A DNA stretch of 11,500 bases from Candidatus Falkowiibacteriota bacterium. Lineage in GTDB: Bacteria; Patescibacteriota; Patescibacteriia; Patescibacteriales; SZUA-104. This document shows, one piece after another, positions 5,369 through 11,500 of the stretch (position 1 is the first letter of the stretch; the number at the start of each line of letters is the position of its first letter). The stretch spans positions 1-11,500 of the forward strand of contig QIIF01000141.1 of the NCBI GenBank assembly GCA_003231075.1, given 5' to 3'. The notes beneath the pieces are model-generated. The model was given only the letters and a program-made list of their open reading frames with translations, was not told the origin of the DNA and did not search any database. A program made the position numbers and the translations under genes.

Positions 5369-7300
5369 ATGAAAATGAATGAAATTTTTAAAAAGGCGGC
5401 AAAATTTTCAGTGAGCGACGAATTAAGATTAAAACAATTTAATTCTCTAACCAGCATAAAAAGAGAGTATGACATTATTGACACTCATCGCGTTAGACAG
5501 ATGTTTCGTGGCAATAAACTGCTTTTATGTTCTGATGATTCAGAAACAGCATGCTATACAATGGAGGAATTTAACGCCTTCATAAAGCGATTAGATTCAT
5601 TAAAAATGGATGCAAAAAACATAAGACATATCAAAAAATATGTTGAATCTCGTATTTCCAAATACACAAGTCCTCGGCGCGGTCCTTGCGTAGCTTTGCG
5701 TGGTAAACCGTATTACACTAATATCCTTAAACAAAATAATAAAAAAGCTATCAAACATCTCAACGGCATGCTTGCAGTAGATTTTCAAATGTATAATTAT
5801 ATGGCGCGCATTGACATTGCCCTTCCAAGAGAATTGTATTATATCACTATTGAACATATAAAAAATATCATGTTTATAGTGATGAACGCGTACATCACAA
5901 AATCATTAAAAAACGATAACTTTTTCAAACCGTCTCAATGGCTCTTACTGGATAATATTTGCAGAACTCTTTGGGAAGAATTTGTCAATGTATTATTTTG
6001 TGAAAACAGCTTATACATAAATACCAGTAAAATAAGCGCCGCAAATATTACCCTGATATTGGATCGTATCTCGGACCAAAATATTTACAAAGTTCGAGAG
6101 CTTGACAGCGCTAAAACATTAATGCGTTTAGCAGCTTTGTTTTTTGATGGTAATGCTCCAGATTTTGACTATTACTTTGGCTTGCTTTATGGCGGAATTG
6201 AGATGCCCTATGCATTATATGGGTATAGTATATTTCATGGCAAAAAATTTGGACAGATTATTCCCGCGATGTTTTCTCTAAACCGAATAAAAAAAGGTGT
6301 TTTACCGGAATTAATATTAGGGAATAACGGGCTTATCAAGGAAACACAATTCAATAAGATTATACCAAATTATTTTTTGGATGCTGTGCGTGATAGTTCG
6401 TTGAGTAAAGCGGTGGTGTTAGATAATAACATTACTTCTGGATATTCCCTTAAAATTTTTACTGAATCTCTCAGTCAAATTATCAATACGGTAAAATGTT
6501 CTGTTGCTGAAATTAACATTCAGGAAATAAAAGCGATCCTGGAAAAGAGAATTGGATTTACAAATAAACAAATTCTCATATCCGGTAAAGAATTATATTG
6601 CCGCCCGGTCGGAGAATACATTACCTGTTTTGGCTTAAATGATTCAAGCCAAGTTGTAAATAGGATTAAATTCATTACGGGACAAGATAGTTATCAACAA
6701 GCTATCGGATATGACTTTGATGACACTCTTTTTAAAACCGGTAAAATTCACGGATTAACATGGAACACTGCTCTTGCCAATATGGGCATCCAATTAGATG
6801 TTAATGATATGCCTACTAATTCCGGATTTACATTTAAAGAAGCCGCATCTAACATCTACTCATATGTCTCTGAAAAAAAAGCGACGGATCTTGAAAAAAA
6901 TATGTTTGTAGAGATGTTGATCAAACACAAAAAGAAAGCATTACTTAACATTCCAACAAAAGAAATAATGAGTATCGGAGCAAATATTAACATGATTAAA
7001 TACGACGAAAGCAGTACAAATATTATTATTACGAACAACACGCTGGAATTTGTGCTTCATATTCTACAAAAAAAGGAGCTATTAGATTATTTTTCATTTT
7101 TAGTTTGTAATGACTTGGCTATGTGCGTAAAAACAGAAGAAAAAATAATTTTAACCGGCTCTTCAAAACCGTCGATTGAAGCATGTATGGAAGCCTTTAA
7201 TTATTTTGATATTCCTATGATTAAAAAATATGTAGGAGACAACCCTATAATCGATGGTGATTTTGCAAATCGCATGAAATGTGAATTTGTATTAGTATAA
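5369..7300 (+). CDS. Phosphoribosyltransferase-like / HAD phosphatase fusion protein
   Basis: The ATG at 5369 follows GGAGG (5358-5362) by 6 bases. The 643-residue product has three parts. Residues 1 to about 255 are not recognised; no signal peptide or clear membrane segment is seen. Residues about 260-425 look like a type I phosphoribosyltransferase: YYFGLLYGGIEMP (268-280) resembles the GGI loop, and VVLDNNITSGYS (349-360) aligns with the PRPP-binding motif VDDVITTGAT. Residues about 445-643 form a HAD hydrolase: DFDDT at 449-453 (nucleophile Asp449, acid Asp451), Thr555 in IIITNN as motif II, Lys600 in GSSKPS as motif III, and GDNPIIDGD at 623-631 as motif IV. The roughly 100 residues between motifs I and II would be a C1 cap. 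The likely activity is phosphate or ribose-phosphate transfer plus dephosphorylation of a small metabolite. A terminator follows, so it is probably monocistronic. The exact substrate is unknown. Confidence 0.85.
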   Translation: MKMNEIFKKAAKFSVSDELRLKQFNSLTSIKREYDIIDTHRVRQMFRGNKLLLCSDDSETACYTMEEFNAFIKRLDSLKMDAKNIRHIKKYVESRISKYTSPRRGPCVALRGKPYYTNILKQNNKKAIKHLNGMLAVDFQMYNYMARIDIALPRELYYITIEHIKNIMFIVMNAYITKSLKNDNFFKPSQWLLLDNICRTLWEEFVNVLFCENSLYINTSKISAANITLILDRISDQNIYKVRELDSAKTLMRLAALFFDGNAPDFDYYFGLLYGGIEMPYALYGYSIFHGKKFGQIIPAMFSLNRIKKGVLPELILGNNGLIKETQFNKIIPNYFLDAVRDSSLSKAVVLDNNITSGYSLKIFTESLSQIINTVKCSVAEINIQEIKAILEKRIGFTNKQILISGKELYCRPVGEYITCFGLNDSSQVVNRIKFITGQDSYQQAIGYDFDDTLFKTGKIHGLTWNTALANMGIQLDVNDMPTNSGFTFKEAASNIYSYVSEKKATDLEKNMFVEMLIKHKKKALLNIPTKEIMSIGANINMIKYDESSTNIIITNNTLEFVLHILQKKELLDYFSFLVCNDLAMCVKTEEKIILTGSSKPSIEACMEAFNYFDIPMIKKYVGDNPIIDGDFANRMKCEFVLV

Positions 7301-7309
7301 CACTTTATC

Positions 7310-7351
7310 AATCTTCATATTTGCCTAAACGCCAATATGAAGATTTTTTTT
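7310..7351 (+). terminator. Intrinsic terminator after the PRTase-HAD gene
   Basis: AATCTTCATATT (7310-7321) and AATATGAAGATT (7334-7345) are perfect 12-bp complements separated by a 12-base loop, and the 3' arm runs into eight T at 7344-7351. It starts 10 bases after the stop codon. Confidence 0.9.
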
Positions 7352-7378
7352 GTTCTTTTTTTAACTCGCCAATAATCC

Positions 7379-7407
7379 TTGCCTAAACTCATTATTTTCT
7401 ATATATT
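7379..7407 (+). promoter_or_regulatory. Candidate sigma70 promoter for the kinase-SIS pair
   Basis: TTGCCT at 7379-7384 and TATATT at 7402-7407 are 17 bases apart, just downstream of the preceding terminator. A start near 7414 would give a leader of about 60 nt. The region is AT-rich, which lowers its weight. Confidence 0.5.
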
Positions 7408-7472
7408 ATAAGCAGCGCTATTAATTTTATAATTTTAACTTTGCAGAACGCAAATTAATACAGATTAATATT

Positions 7473-8397
7473 ATGTTGAAAAAAAAAGTTTTGGTTATCG
7501 GCCCAATGCTGGCTGATATTTCTTTAAATATCAAGCTGCCTCATACGCTGAATAGCATTATTGCTCATTCAAACATATCTATATCTCCCGGGGGGAAAGG
7601 GGTATAATATCGCGCATACATTAAATCTCTTGAACGTCCCCGCCATATTGTCTACCATGTACGGCAAAGATGACATAGGGAAATTTTTCGCGCGCCATCT
7701 AAAAAATAAAAATATTGAAGCGCCTGCTTCAAATATTGTTGATGGCAATTCCGGCATTTTTGTGGCTGTTCTCAACCAAAAAGGAGACACGCTCTTTGAT
7801 AAAGCTGATACTCGCATATTTCAAAAGCAACAATTTCCAAAAATAGACTGGGATACTGTAAAAGTAATAATGGTATTATCATCAACAAGCGCGAAAATTC
7901 TCAAGCAATTAATCAAAGTAAAGCGAGCGCGCCCCGATATAACGCTTTGCGTGGAAATGTCCGGCGGCAAAACAGCTGAACACATTGCGCCTTATCTTTC
8001 TTGTTTTGACTTCTACATAAGCAACCGCCGCGAAGCGCAAAGCATCGGCAATGTATCGGGCGTAAATAAAAATATAAACGCCATCGTCAAGCATCTTCTT
8101 GCGAAAGGCGTTAAATTGGCGATTATCACCTCGGGCAAACATAGCGTGCTTGTCGGAAATTCTATCAATAATACCGTAATAAAATATCCGCTTAAAAAAG
8201 TTATAAAACGCGCCATCTCTTCTGTCGGCGCCGGAGATACATTTACGGCGGCTTTTTGCGCGGCGCATTATATATACGGTAAAAACATTAAACACAGTGT
8301 CAATGCCGCAATGGATATGTCCGCCCTGACCGTTTCTAACATAAATCCGGTAATTGACCGCGCGCCGGAACATATATATAACTCAATAACACGATAA
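7473..8397 (+). pseudogene. PfkB/ribokinase-family sugar or nucleoside kinase, frameshifted in the GGKG motif
   Basis: From ATG 7473 the frame reads MLKKKVLVIGPMLADISLNIKLP up to ISPGGKGV and stops at TAA 7605-7607. The +1 frame continues from the same motif as GGKGYNIAHTLNLLNVPAIL to 8397. Joining the two gives a 307-residue protein, the normal PfkB length. Landmarks in the joined product are the N-terminal beta strand with the Asp of MLAD (substrate binding), GGKGYN (motif 1, about 40-45), NRRE (184-187, phosphate/Mg binding) and SSVGAGDTF (motif 2, catalytic Asp255). The shift needs removal of one G from G6 (7590-7595) or G4 (7599-7602). It may be a sequencing error, a real mutation, or a +1 slip on GGG-G. 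The TTG at 7561 sometimes chosen as start is not credible because it drops the first strands. No SD site precedes 7473. Substrate is unclear: ribose-like sugars or nucleosides are typical for the family. Confidence 0.82.
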
Positions 8398-8401
8398 TTA
8401 T

Positions 8402-9370
8402 ATGGAATTTAAAAAACACGCGGAAAAATCAATTAACGCCGTAATGGATACATTCGCGCATAAACATATTTTTAAACCGCTCCCGTCAAAAACAAAAAAA
8501 ATTTTCATTATCGGCAGCGGCTCATCTTACAGCCAAGCGCTCTATCTGGGGCAATTATTCAACGACTATCTGCCGTATCCGGTGATAATAAACAACCCAT
8601 ACAGTTTTGTTGCTTACAATAAAGTGGCGTCAAATGATGTTTGTATTCATTTTAGCCAGGAATTTAAAAGAAATGATAATGTGTGCCCATTAAAATTCGC
8701 GAAAAAACACGGATTGCGCACAATTTTATTTTCTGCATCTAAATTAAAAAGAGAATATAAGAATATTATTGACGAACATTATTGGTTTGCCCCTGAAACA
8801 GAAAAAATATTAGTGGCATCTATGAGCTATCTCGCGGGTTATTCAGCGGCCTTAAAATATATTGATTACCAATTGCAAGTTAGCGGCAAACAGCCAATTA
8901 AATACGACATAGGCGGCATATCAAAAACTATGTTAAAAAGCTTAAATACTAATTTTAAATTTCAGGATATATTCAGTGTATTCTTGTATGCCGGCGGGTA
9001 CGCTCAATCTGTAGCTGTTGAGGGGGCGTTAAAAATGAATGAATGCGTTTTGCAAGACAGCGAATCATACGAAATAAAACATTATTCTCACGGCAAACAT
9101 TTTGTAAGCTGTAATAATAATCGTCTCTTTAATGTGCTATACGGCAACAATGACAAGAAGTTAGTTGATTTATACAACGGCACAATATTTGAAAAATATC
9201 ATACGGTAAATTTGATGAAATCAAATTTACCTAATGAAACGGCTATATTTGACTGGGGCGCGCAAATGCTCGCATTTATTATTCAGGGCATGATAAATAA
9301 AAAAATACTGTTAAAAGACATACCAATACGAAACAAAATACGCGTCCCCCATTCTTTTATTTATAAATAA
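8402..9370 (+). CDS. Double-SIS sugar-phosphate isomerase/deaminase related to the GlmS isomerase domain
   Basis: The 322-residue protein has two SIS domains and no glutaminase domain. SIS1 covers about 33-130, with FIIGSGSSYSQAL at 35-47. SIS2 covers about 190-300, with FLYAGGYAQSVAVEGALKMNE ending at 214. Aligning the second domain with E. coli GlmS puts Glu207, Lys211, Glu214 and His230 at the spacings of GlmS Glu481, Lys485, Glu488 and His504 (numbering from memory), so the sugar isomerisation residues appear intact. In SIS1 the usual SxSGxT phosphate loop is replaced by SQEFKRN (85-91). This suggests an aldose/ketose-phosphate isomerase or a deaminase/deglycase such as the AgaS/FrlB group. 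The ATG lies 4 bp after the kinase stop without an SD site, implying coupled translation. It should use the same or a related metabolite as the kinase. Confidence 0.85.
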   Translation: MEFKKHAEKSINAVMDTFAHKHIFKPLPSKTKKIFIIGSGSSYSQALYLGQLFNDYLPYPVIINNPYSFVAYNKVASNDVCIHFSQEFKRNDNVCPLKFAKKHGLRTILFSASKLKREYKNIIDEHYWFAPETEKILVASMSYLAGYSAALKYIDYQLQVSGKQPIKYDIGGISKTMLKSLNTNFKFQDIFSVFLYAGGYAQSVAVEGALKMNECVLQDSESYEIKHYSHGKHFVSCNNNRLFNVLYGNNDKKLVDLYNGTIFEKYHTVNLMKSNLPNETAIFDWGAQMLAFIIQGMINKKILLKDIPIRNKIRVPHSFIYK

Positions 9371-9440
9371 AAACAAAATACATGCTATTGAATTTTACGG
9401 ATAAAGATAACATCGCAAAAAACGAACGGGATGACAAAGG

Positions 9441-9546
9441 AGCGGACGGGATGCCGGAGCGATAGCGAAGACAGCCCGTACGCGGATTTACTTCGCTGAA
9501 CGCCTCCGCGTACGGGCTACTCCCTCTCGGTCGTATCCCGTCCGCT
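9441..9546. repeat. Nested GC-rich inverted repeat (106 bp)
   Basis: Outer arms AGCGGACGGGAT (9441-9452) and ATCCCGTCCGCT (9535-9546) are perfect 12-bp complements. Inner arms AGCCCGTACGCGGA (9473-9486) and TCCGCGTACGGGCT (9505-9518) are perfect 14-bp complements with an 18-base loop. The result is a two-tier stem with asymmetric internal loops. No T-run follows. It could be a REP-like element, a folded RNA, or a small non-autonomous mobile element. Confidence 0.8.
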
Positions 9547-9551
9547 ACCAT

Positions 9552-9574
9552 CGGAGTCTCCGACAGGGACTCCG
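9552..9574. repeat. Short hairpin next to the nested repeat
   Basis: CGGAGTC (9552-9558) and GACTCCG (9568-9574) are perfect 7-bp complements with a 9-base loop. TCGGAGTC recurs at 9687-9694. Confidence 0.5.
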
Positions 9575-9770
9575 GCGGCGCGTGGAAGAACATGAAATTC
9601 AGATAGAATTTTAGCGGAGAGACAATGATACTTTCCGCCTGTTTCCGGCAGCGGCTTATTGAATAACAATCTTTTTGCTGGCACCGTCGGAGTCCGCCGC
9701 GGCGAGACTCAGACGAGGCTAAAACACATCTGCCATTATTATGTTATATCTAAAATAAAAAACCAAATCA

Positions 9771-9800
9771 AAAACAGACCCTCGGGGGTTTGTTTTGTTT
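9771..9800 (+). terminator. Intrinsic terminator resembling the one at 4942
   Basis: AAACAGACCC (9772-9781) pairs with GGGTTTGTTT (9786-9795), with one G-U pair in RNA, followed by more T. It lies about 400 bases after the SIS gene, so the kinase-SIS transcript could include a long structured 3' region. The arm is close to the AAACAGGCCC arm of the terminator at 4942-4968. Confidence 0.65.
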
Positions 9801-9854
9801 TAGTTAGACGCGCTAACCTGCGGGACCGATTCCCGTTCCTTGACCGCGGACGCC

Positions 9855-9875
9855 GGGGCGAATACCATTCGCCCC
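9855..9875. repeat. Perfect GC-rich hairpin
   Basis: GGGGCGAAT (9855-9863) and ATTCGCCCC (9867-9875) are perfect 9-bp complements around the loop ACC. Words like this recur as dispersed intergenic repeats in some uncultured bacterial genomes, from memory. No T-run follows. Confidence 0.7.
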
Positions 9876-10013
9876 TACAAATAGCGTGGCGATAATTCCA
9901 TACCATTAATTATCCGCAAAAGGTAACCCTAATTACTGCAATTATAATAAGATAATGTCAACTGCAACATAGACGAGCGCAAATTTTGTTCAAGTCCACG
10001 AACATAATGTCAA

Positions 10014-10058
10014 AGCCAAATAGAAATGTCATAGTTGGAGCCAAATAGAAATGTCATA
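10014..10058. repeat. Direct repeat at the left end of the insertion sequence
   Basis: AGCCAAATAGAAATGTCATA occurs at 10014-10033 and again at 10039-10058, a 25-bp period. With AATGTCA at 10006 it forms an iterated end that is a probable transposase-binding array. Confidence 0.85.
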
Positions 10059-10111
10059 CCATGTTAAATTAATAAATTGGAAATATGTTTTTGGCCGATA
10101 GGCACCAAAGA

Positions 10112-11428
10112 TTAAGCGGACATTGTTTTATTCGTTAGAACGCGTTCTGTTGTCTCGTTTTTCATCCGATTCAGTAAAAATTGCCTTCTCCACGGATGAT
10201 CAGCCGGCGGCTTGTAATGTGATTGGTCCGATCTAGTGATAGCCGCCAATTTAACGTTTATTTCTTTTTTCGGCCTTTCCGGCAATACCGCGTAATTGAG
10301 ATAATTATTTTTTAAACATAATTTTATCTCCCCGTCCAAATGTTCCTCAATAATAACCGCGTCCTTTTTATACACAACCGCTGATTGCTCTCTATCCAAT
10401 TGAAAATATTGTCCGTTAAATCTAATCGTGTAATCATTATTCACTTTCCTAATATTCTGAACGGAAAATATTTTCGGCAGCATTTCTTTTGTCCGCTCAT
10501 CCATTTTTTTATGCAAATCCCTTTTCCTTTTCGGAACAACCGCGAATTTGGCGTTAAGTTTCGGGATGTATGCTTTTAGAAATTCATTCGCCTCTTCTAT
10601 GGTTGTGATTCCAGCTAACCGCAATTCTTTAATCAGTCTATCCTGCAATGTTTGGAACATTCTTTCAACCCTGCCCTTGGCCTCCGGACTATGCGCCGTT
10701 ATCGGTTTCACGCCCGCCTGATTCATCGCTCTTTGGAATTGAGTAATCATATCCTTGTTATCCACCGCGTTTTTATGGTTTATTTTGTATGTAGAAAACT
10801 TATCTAAATATATTGACAATGGTAATCCGTTTTTTAGAAAATACTCTTTCCAAAATTTGAATACCGCAATCGTGCTTTCATTAATATCAAATTTACCGTA
10901 TGTTATTTTTCCGGTAGCGTCATCCACGGACAGCAGCAGACAACTCTCTTCATCTCCGAACCAAACATGGTATGATCCGTCAAATTGCTCCATTTCGCCG
11001 AAGTTGTCTTTTCTCGCCCTCCAGACATGCCATTTTTTTGATTGTTTTTTCGGTTTCGGTTTCCATAATTTCAAATTGGTCATAATGCCACGAACAGTTT
11101 CTTTCCCTAATTTTATTTTATGTATTTCATTTAACTTTTCAGCGGCGAATGTGGGGCCGAAATCATAGTATTTTTCTTTTAAATGTTTTTCCGCTTTTTT
11201 AGCAATTTCCGGATCTAATTTTCTGTTGCCTGCCATACCCCTGCTTGCGTGAATTAATCCCTCGGTACCGCGCTCTTTCACTTTGAGCTTTAACCTCTTT
11301 ACATGCCTTATTGATACCCCGATCTGCTTGGCCGCGTCCGTGCCGTTGATTTTGCCGTTAACCAGGTTATTAATGACATGAACCCTTGATAACTCTTTTT
11401 TTGACATGCATATTAGTTTTTGAGCCAT
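10112..11428 (-). CDS. ISNCY/IS1202-family DDE transposase
   Basis: The 438-residue protein begins with helix-turn-helix DNA-binding segments (about 10-60; MSKKELSRVHVINNLVNG, then DAAKQIGVSIRHVKRL). The stretch YYDFGPTFAAEKL (87-99) follows, as in other IS1202-type transposases. The integrase-like core shows Asp150 in EQFDGSYHVWFG, Asp209 in IYLDKFSTY, and Glu255 in SPEAKGRVERMFQTLQDRL, giving a DDE triad with 45 residues between the last two. Domain length and order appear complete, with no frameshift, so the element may be active. The C-terminal part (about 320-438) has RHNGQYF-like beta-strand sequence (IRFNGQYFQL) typical of the family's tail. Met1 at 11428 or Met8 at 11407 could be the start, and neither has an SD site. 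Transcription runs leftward, convergent with the cassette. Confidence 0.92.
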   Translation of the reverse strand: MAQKLICMSKKELSRVHVINNLVNGKINGTDAAKQIGVSIRHVKRLKLKVKERGTEGLIHASRGMAGNRKLDPEIAKKAEKHLKEKYYDFGPTFAAEKLNEIHKIKLGKETVRGIMTNLKLWKPKPKKQSKKWHVWRARKDNFGEMEQFDGSYHVWFGDEESCLLLSVDDATGKITYGKFDINESTIAVFKFWKEYFLKNGLPLSIYLDKFSTYKINHKNAVDNKDMITQFQRAMNQAGVKPITAHSPEAKGRVERMFQTLQDRLIKELRLAGITTIEEANEFLKAYIPKLNAKFAVVPKRKRDLHKKMDERTKEMLPKIFSVQNIRKVNNDYTIRFNGQYFQLDREQSAVVYKKDAVIIEEHLDGEIKLCLKNNYLNYAVLPERPKKEINVKLAAITRSDQSHYKPPADHPWRRQFLLNRMKNETTERVLTNKTMSA

Positions 11429-11434
11429 AATTTT

Positions 11435-11465
11435 GTTTAGATTATTAGTTAATTATTATCTAAAC
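11435..11465. promoter_or_regulatory. Operator-like inverted repeat just upstream of the transposase
   Basis: GTTTAGAT (11435-11442) and ATCTAAAC (11458-11465) are perfect 8-bp complements separated by 15 A/T-rich bases, within 40 bp of the transposase ATG. This is where its promoter should lie, so it could bind a regulator or the transposase itself. Confidence 0.4.
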
Positions 11466-11486
11466 ATTATGACACAAAAATCAGTA

Positions 11487-11500
11487 GGTATGACATTTCT
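11487..11500. repeat. Right terminal inverted repeat of the insertion sequence
   Basis: GGTATGACATTTCT is the exact reverse complement of 10047-10060. The window ends here, so the repeat may continue outward. Confidence 0.8.

Larger units (their letters stand above)
9371..10005. other. Long noncoding stretch with GC-rich hairpins downstream of the cassette
   Basis: No credible gene is seen; short frames here run through inverted repeats. It contains a nested inverted repeat (9441-9546), a small hairpin (9552-9574), a terminator (about 9771-9800) and another hairpin (9855-9875). The word TGGCGATAATTCCA at 9887-9900 also occurs at 5176-5189 upstream of the cassette. After about 9900 the sequence becomes AT-rich and leads into the insertion sequence. 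Confidence 0.6.
10006..11500 (-). mobile_element. IS1202-like (ISNCY group) insertion sequence, right end at or beyond the window edge
   Basis: The DDE transposase gene is bounded by matching ends. AGAAATGTCATACC at 10047-10060 is the exact reverse complement of 11487-11500. AATGTCA occurs three times on the left (10006, 10025, 10050), and TATGACA twice on the right (11468, 11489). The match cannot extend inward and may extend outward past 11500, so the exact ends and any target duplication cannot be set. The left boundary given is the outermost clustered AATGTCA. Length is about 1.5 kb or slightly more, as expected for a single-gene IS. Confidence 0.78.

Noticed and set aside
7321..7388. TTGCCTAAAC direct repeat at 7321 and 7379
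   Set aside because: Ten bases in AT-rich DNA; the first copy is in the terminator loop and the second in the promoter candidate, with no evidence of a shared role.
7561..7563. TTG as start codon of the kinase
   Set aside because: It would drop the N-terminal strands clearly encoded from ATG 7473 in the adjacent frame, and its first nine residues are not family-like.
7909..8373. 154-residue open frame antisense to the kinase
   Set aside because: It is a shadow of the PfkB gene, whose motifs on the + strand are unmistakable.
9357..9593. 78-residue open frame on the minus strand
   Set aside because: It covers the nested inverted repeat and the end of the SIS gene, with no start signal or recognisable domain.
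9659..9895. 78-residue open frame on the + strand
   Set aside because: It spans a terminator and hairpins, and its composition follows the repeats.
10755..11168. 137-residue open frame antisense to the transposase
   Set aside because: It is a shadow of the transposase reading frame, which carries the DDE residues.
1..11500. CRISPR array or phage genes
   Set aside because: No regularly spaced direct repeats with unique spacers, and no capsid, portal, terminase or integrase-like sequence apart from the IS transposase.

Overview
The window comes from an AT-rich bacterium whose genes are compact, closely spaced and nearly all on the + strand. The only clear minus-strand gene is a transposase. 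TAA, TAG and TGA all end genes where their families should end, so the standard genetic code fits. AT-rich genes, short intergenic gaps, a DUF5680 gene, an ISNCY/IS1202-type insertion sequence and GC-rich palindromes between genes together suggest a Candidate Phyla Radiation (Patescibacteria)-like or other uncultured lineage. No phylogenetic marker gene is present, so this is inference only.

Layout. (1) 1-1572: the 3' end of a divergent MurA (peptidoglycan precursor enzyme) overlaps the start of a cytoplasmic beta-lactamase-fold serine hydrolase by 8 bp. (2) 1710-3442: two radical SAM genes sit 8 bp apart behind a strong Shine-Dalgarno site and end at a clear intrinsic terminator. (3) 3526-4609: a decay zone holding a DUF5680 gene with one in-frame stop and the C-terminal half of a family 4 glycosyltransferase. 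(4) 4610-5368: a long noncoding stretch with a terminator, a perfect 54-bp GC-rich palindrome, and a near-consensus sigma70 promoter bracketed by 12-bp inverted repeats. (5) 5369-9370: an unusual metabolic cassette of a 643-residue protein with a phosphoribosyltransferase-like domain fused to a HAD phosphatase, then a PfkB sugar kinase with a one-base frameshift in its GGKG motif, then a double-SIS protein that keeps the catalytic residues of the GlmS isomerase. (6) 9371-10013: another noncoding stretch with nested GC-rich inverted repeats and a second terminator resembling the one upstream of the cassette. (7) About 10006 to the window end: an IS1202-like element with its DDE transposase on the minus strand and iterated AATGTCA end repeats.

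How the genes work together. The most interesting part is the 5.2-9.4 kb cassette. A PRPP- or ribose-phosphate-handling domain, a phosphatase, a sugar/nucleoside kinase and a ketose/aldose-phosphate isomerase or deaminase side by side suggest a small pathway that makes, salvages or repairs a phosphosugar- or nucleoside-like metabolite. The first gene ends at its own terminator and the kinase-SIS pair has its own candidate promoter, so they look like two co-directional transcription units. The substrate cannot be read from the sequence. The cassette is flanked on both sides by palindromic GC-rich DNA and a shared 14-bp word, and a transposon lies just downstream, so acquisition by transfer is plausible but unproven.
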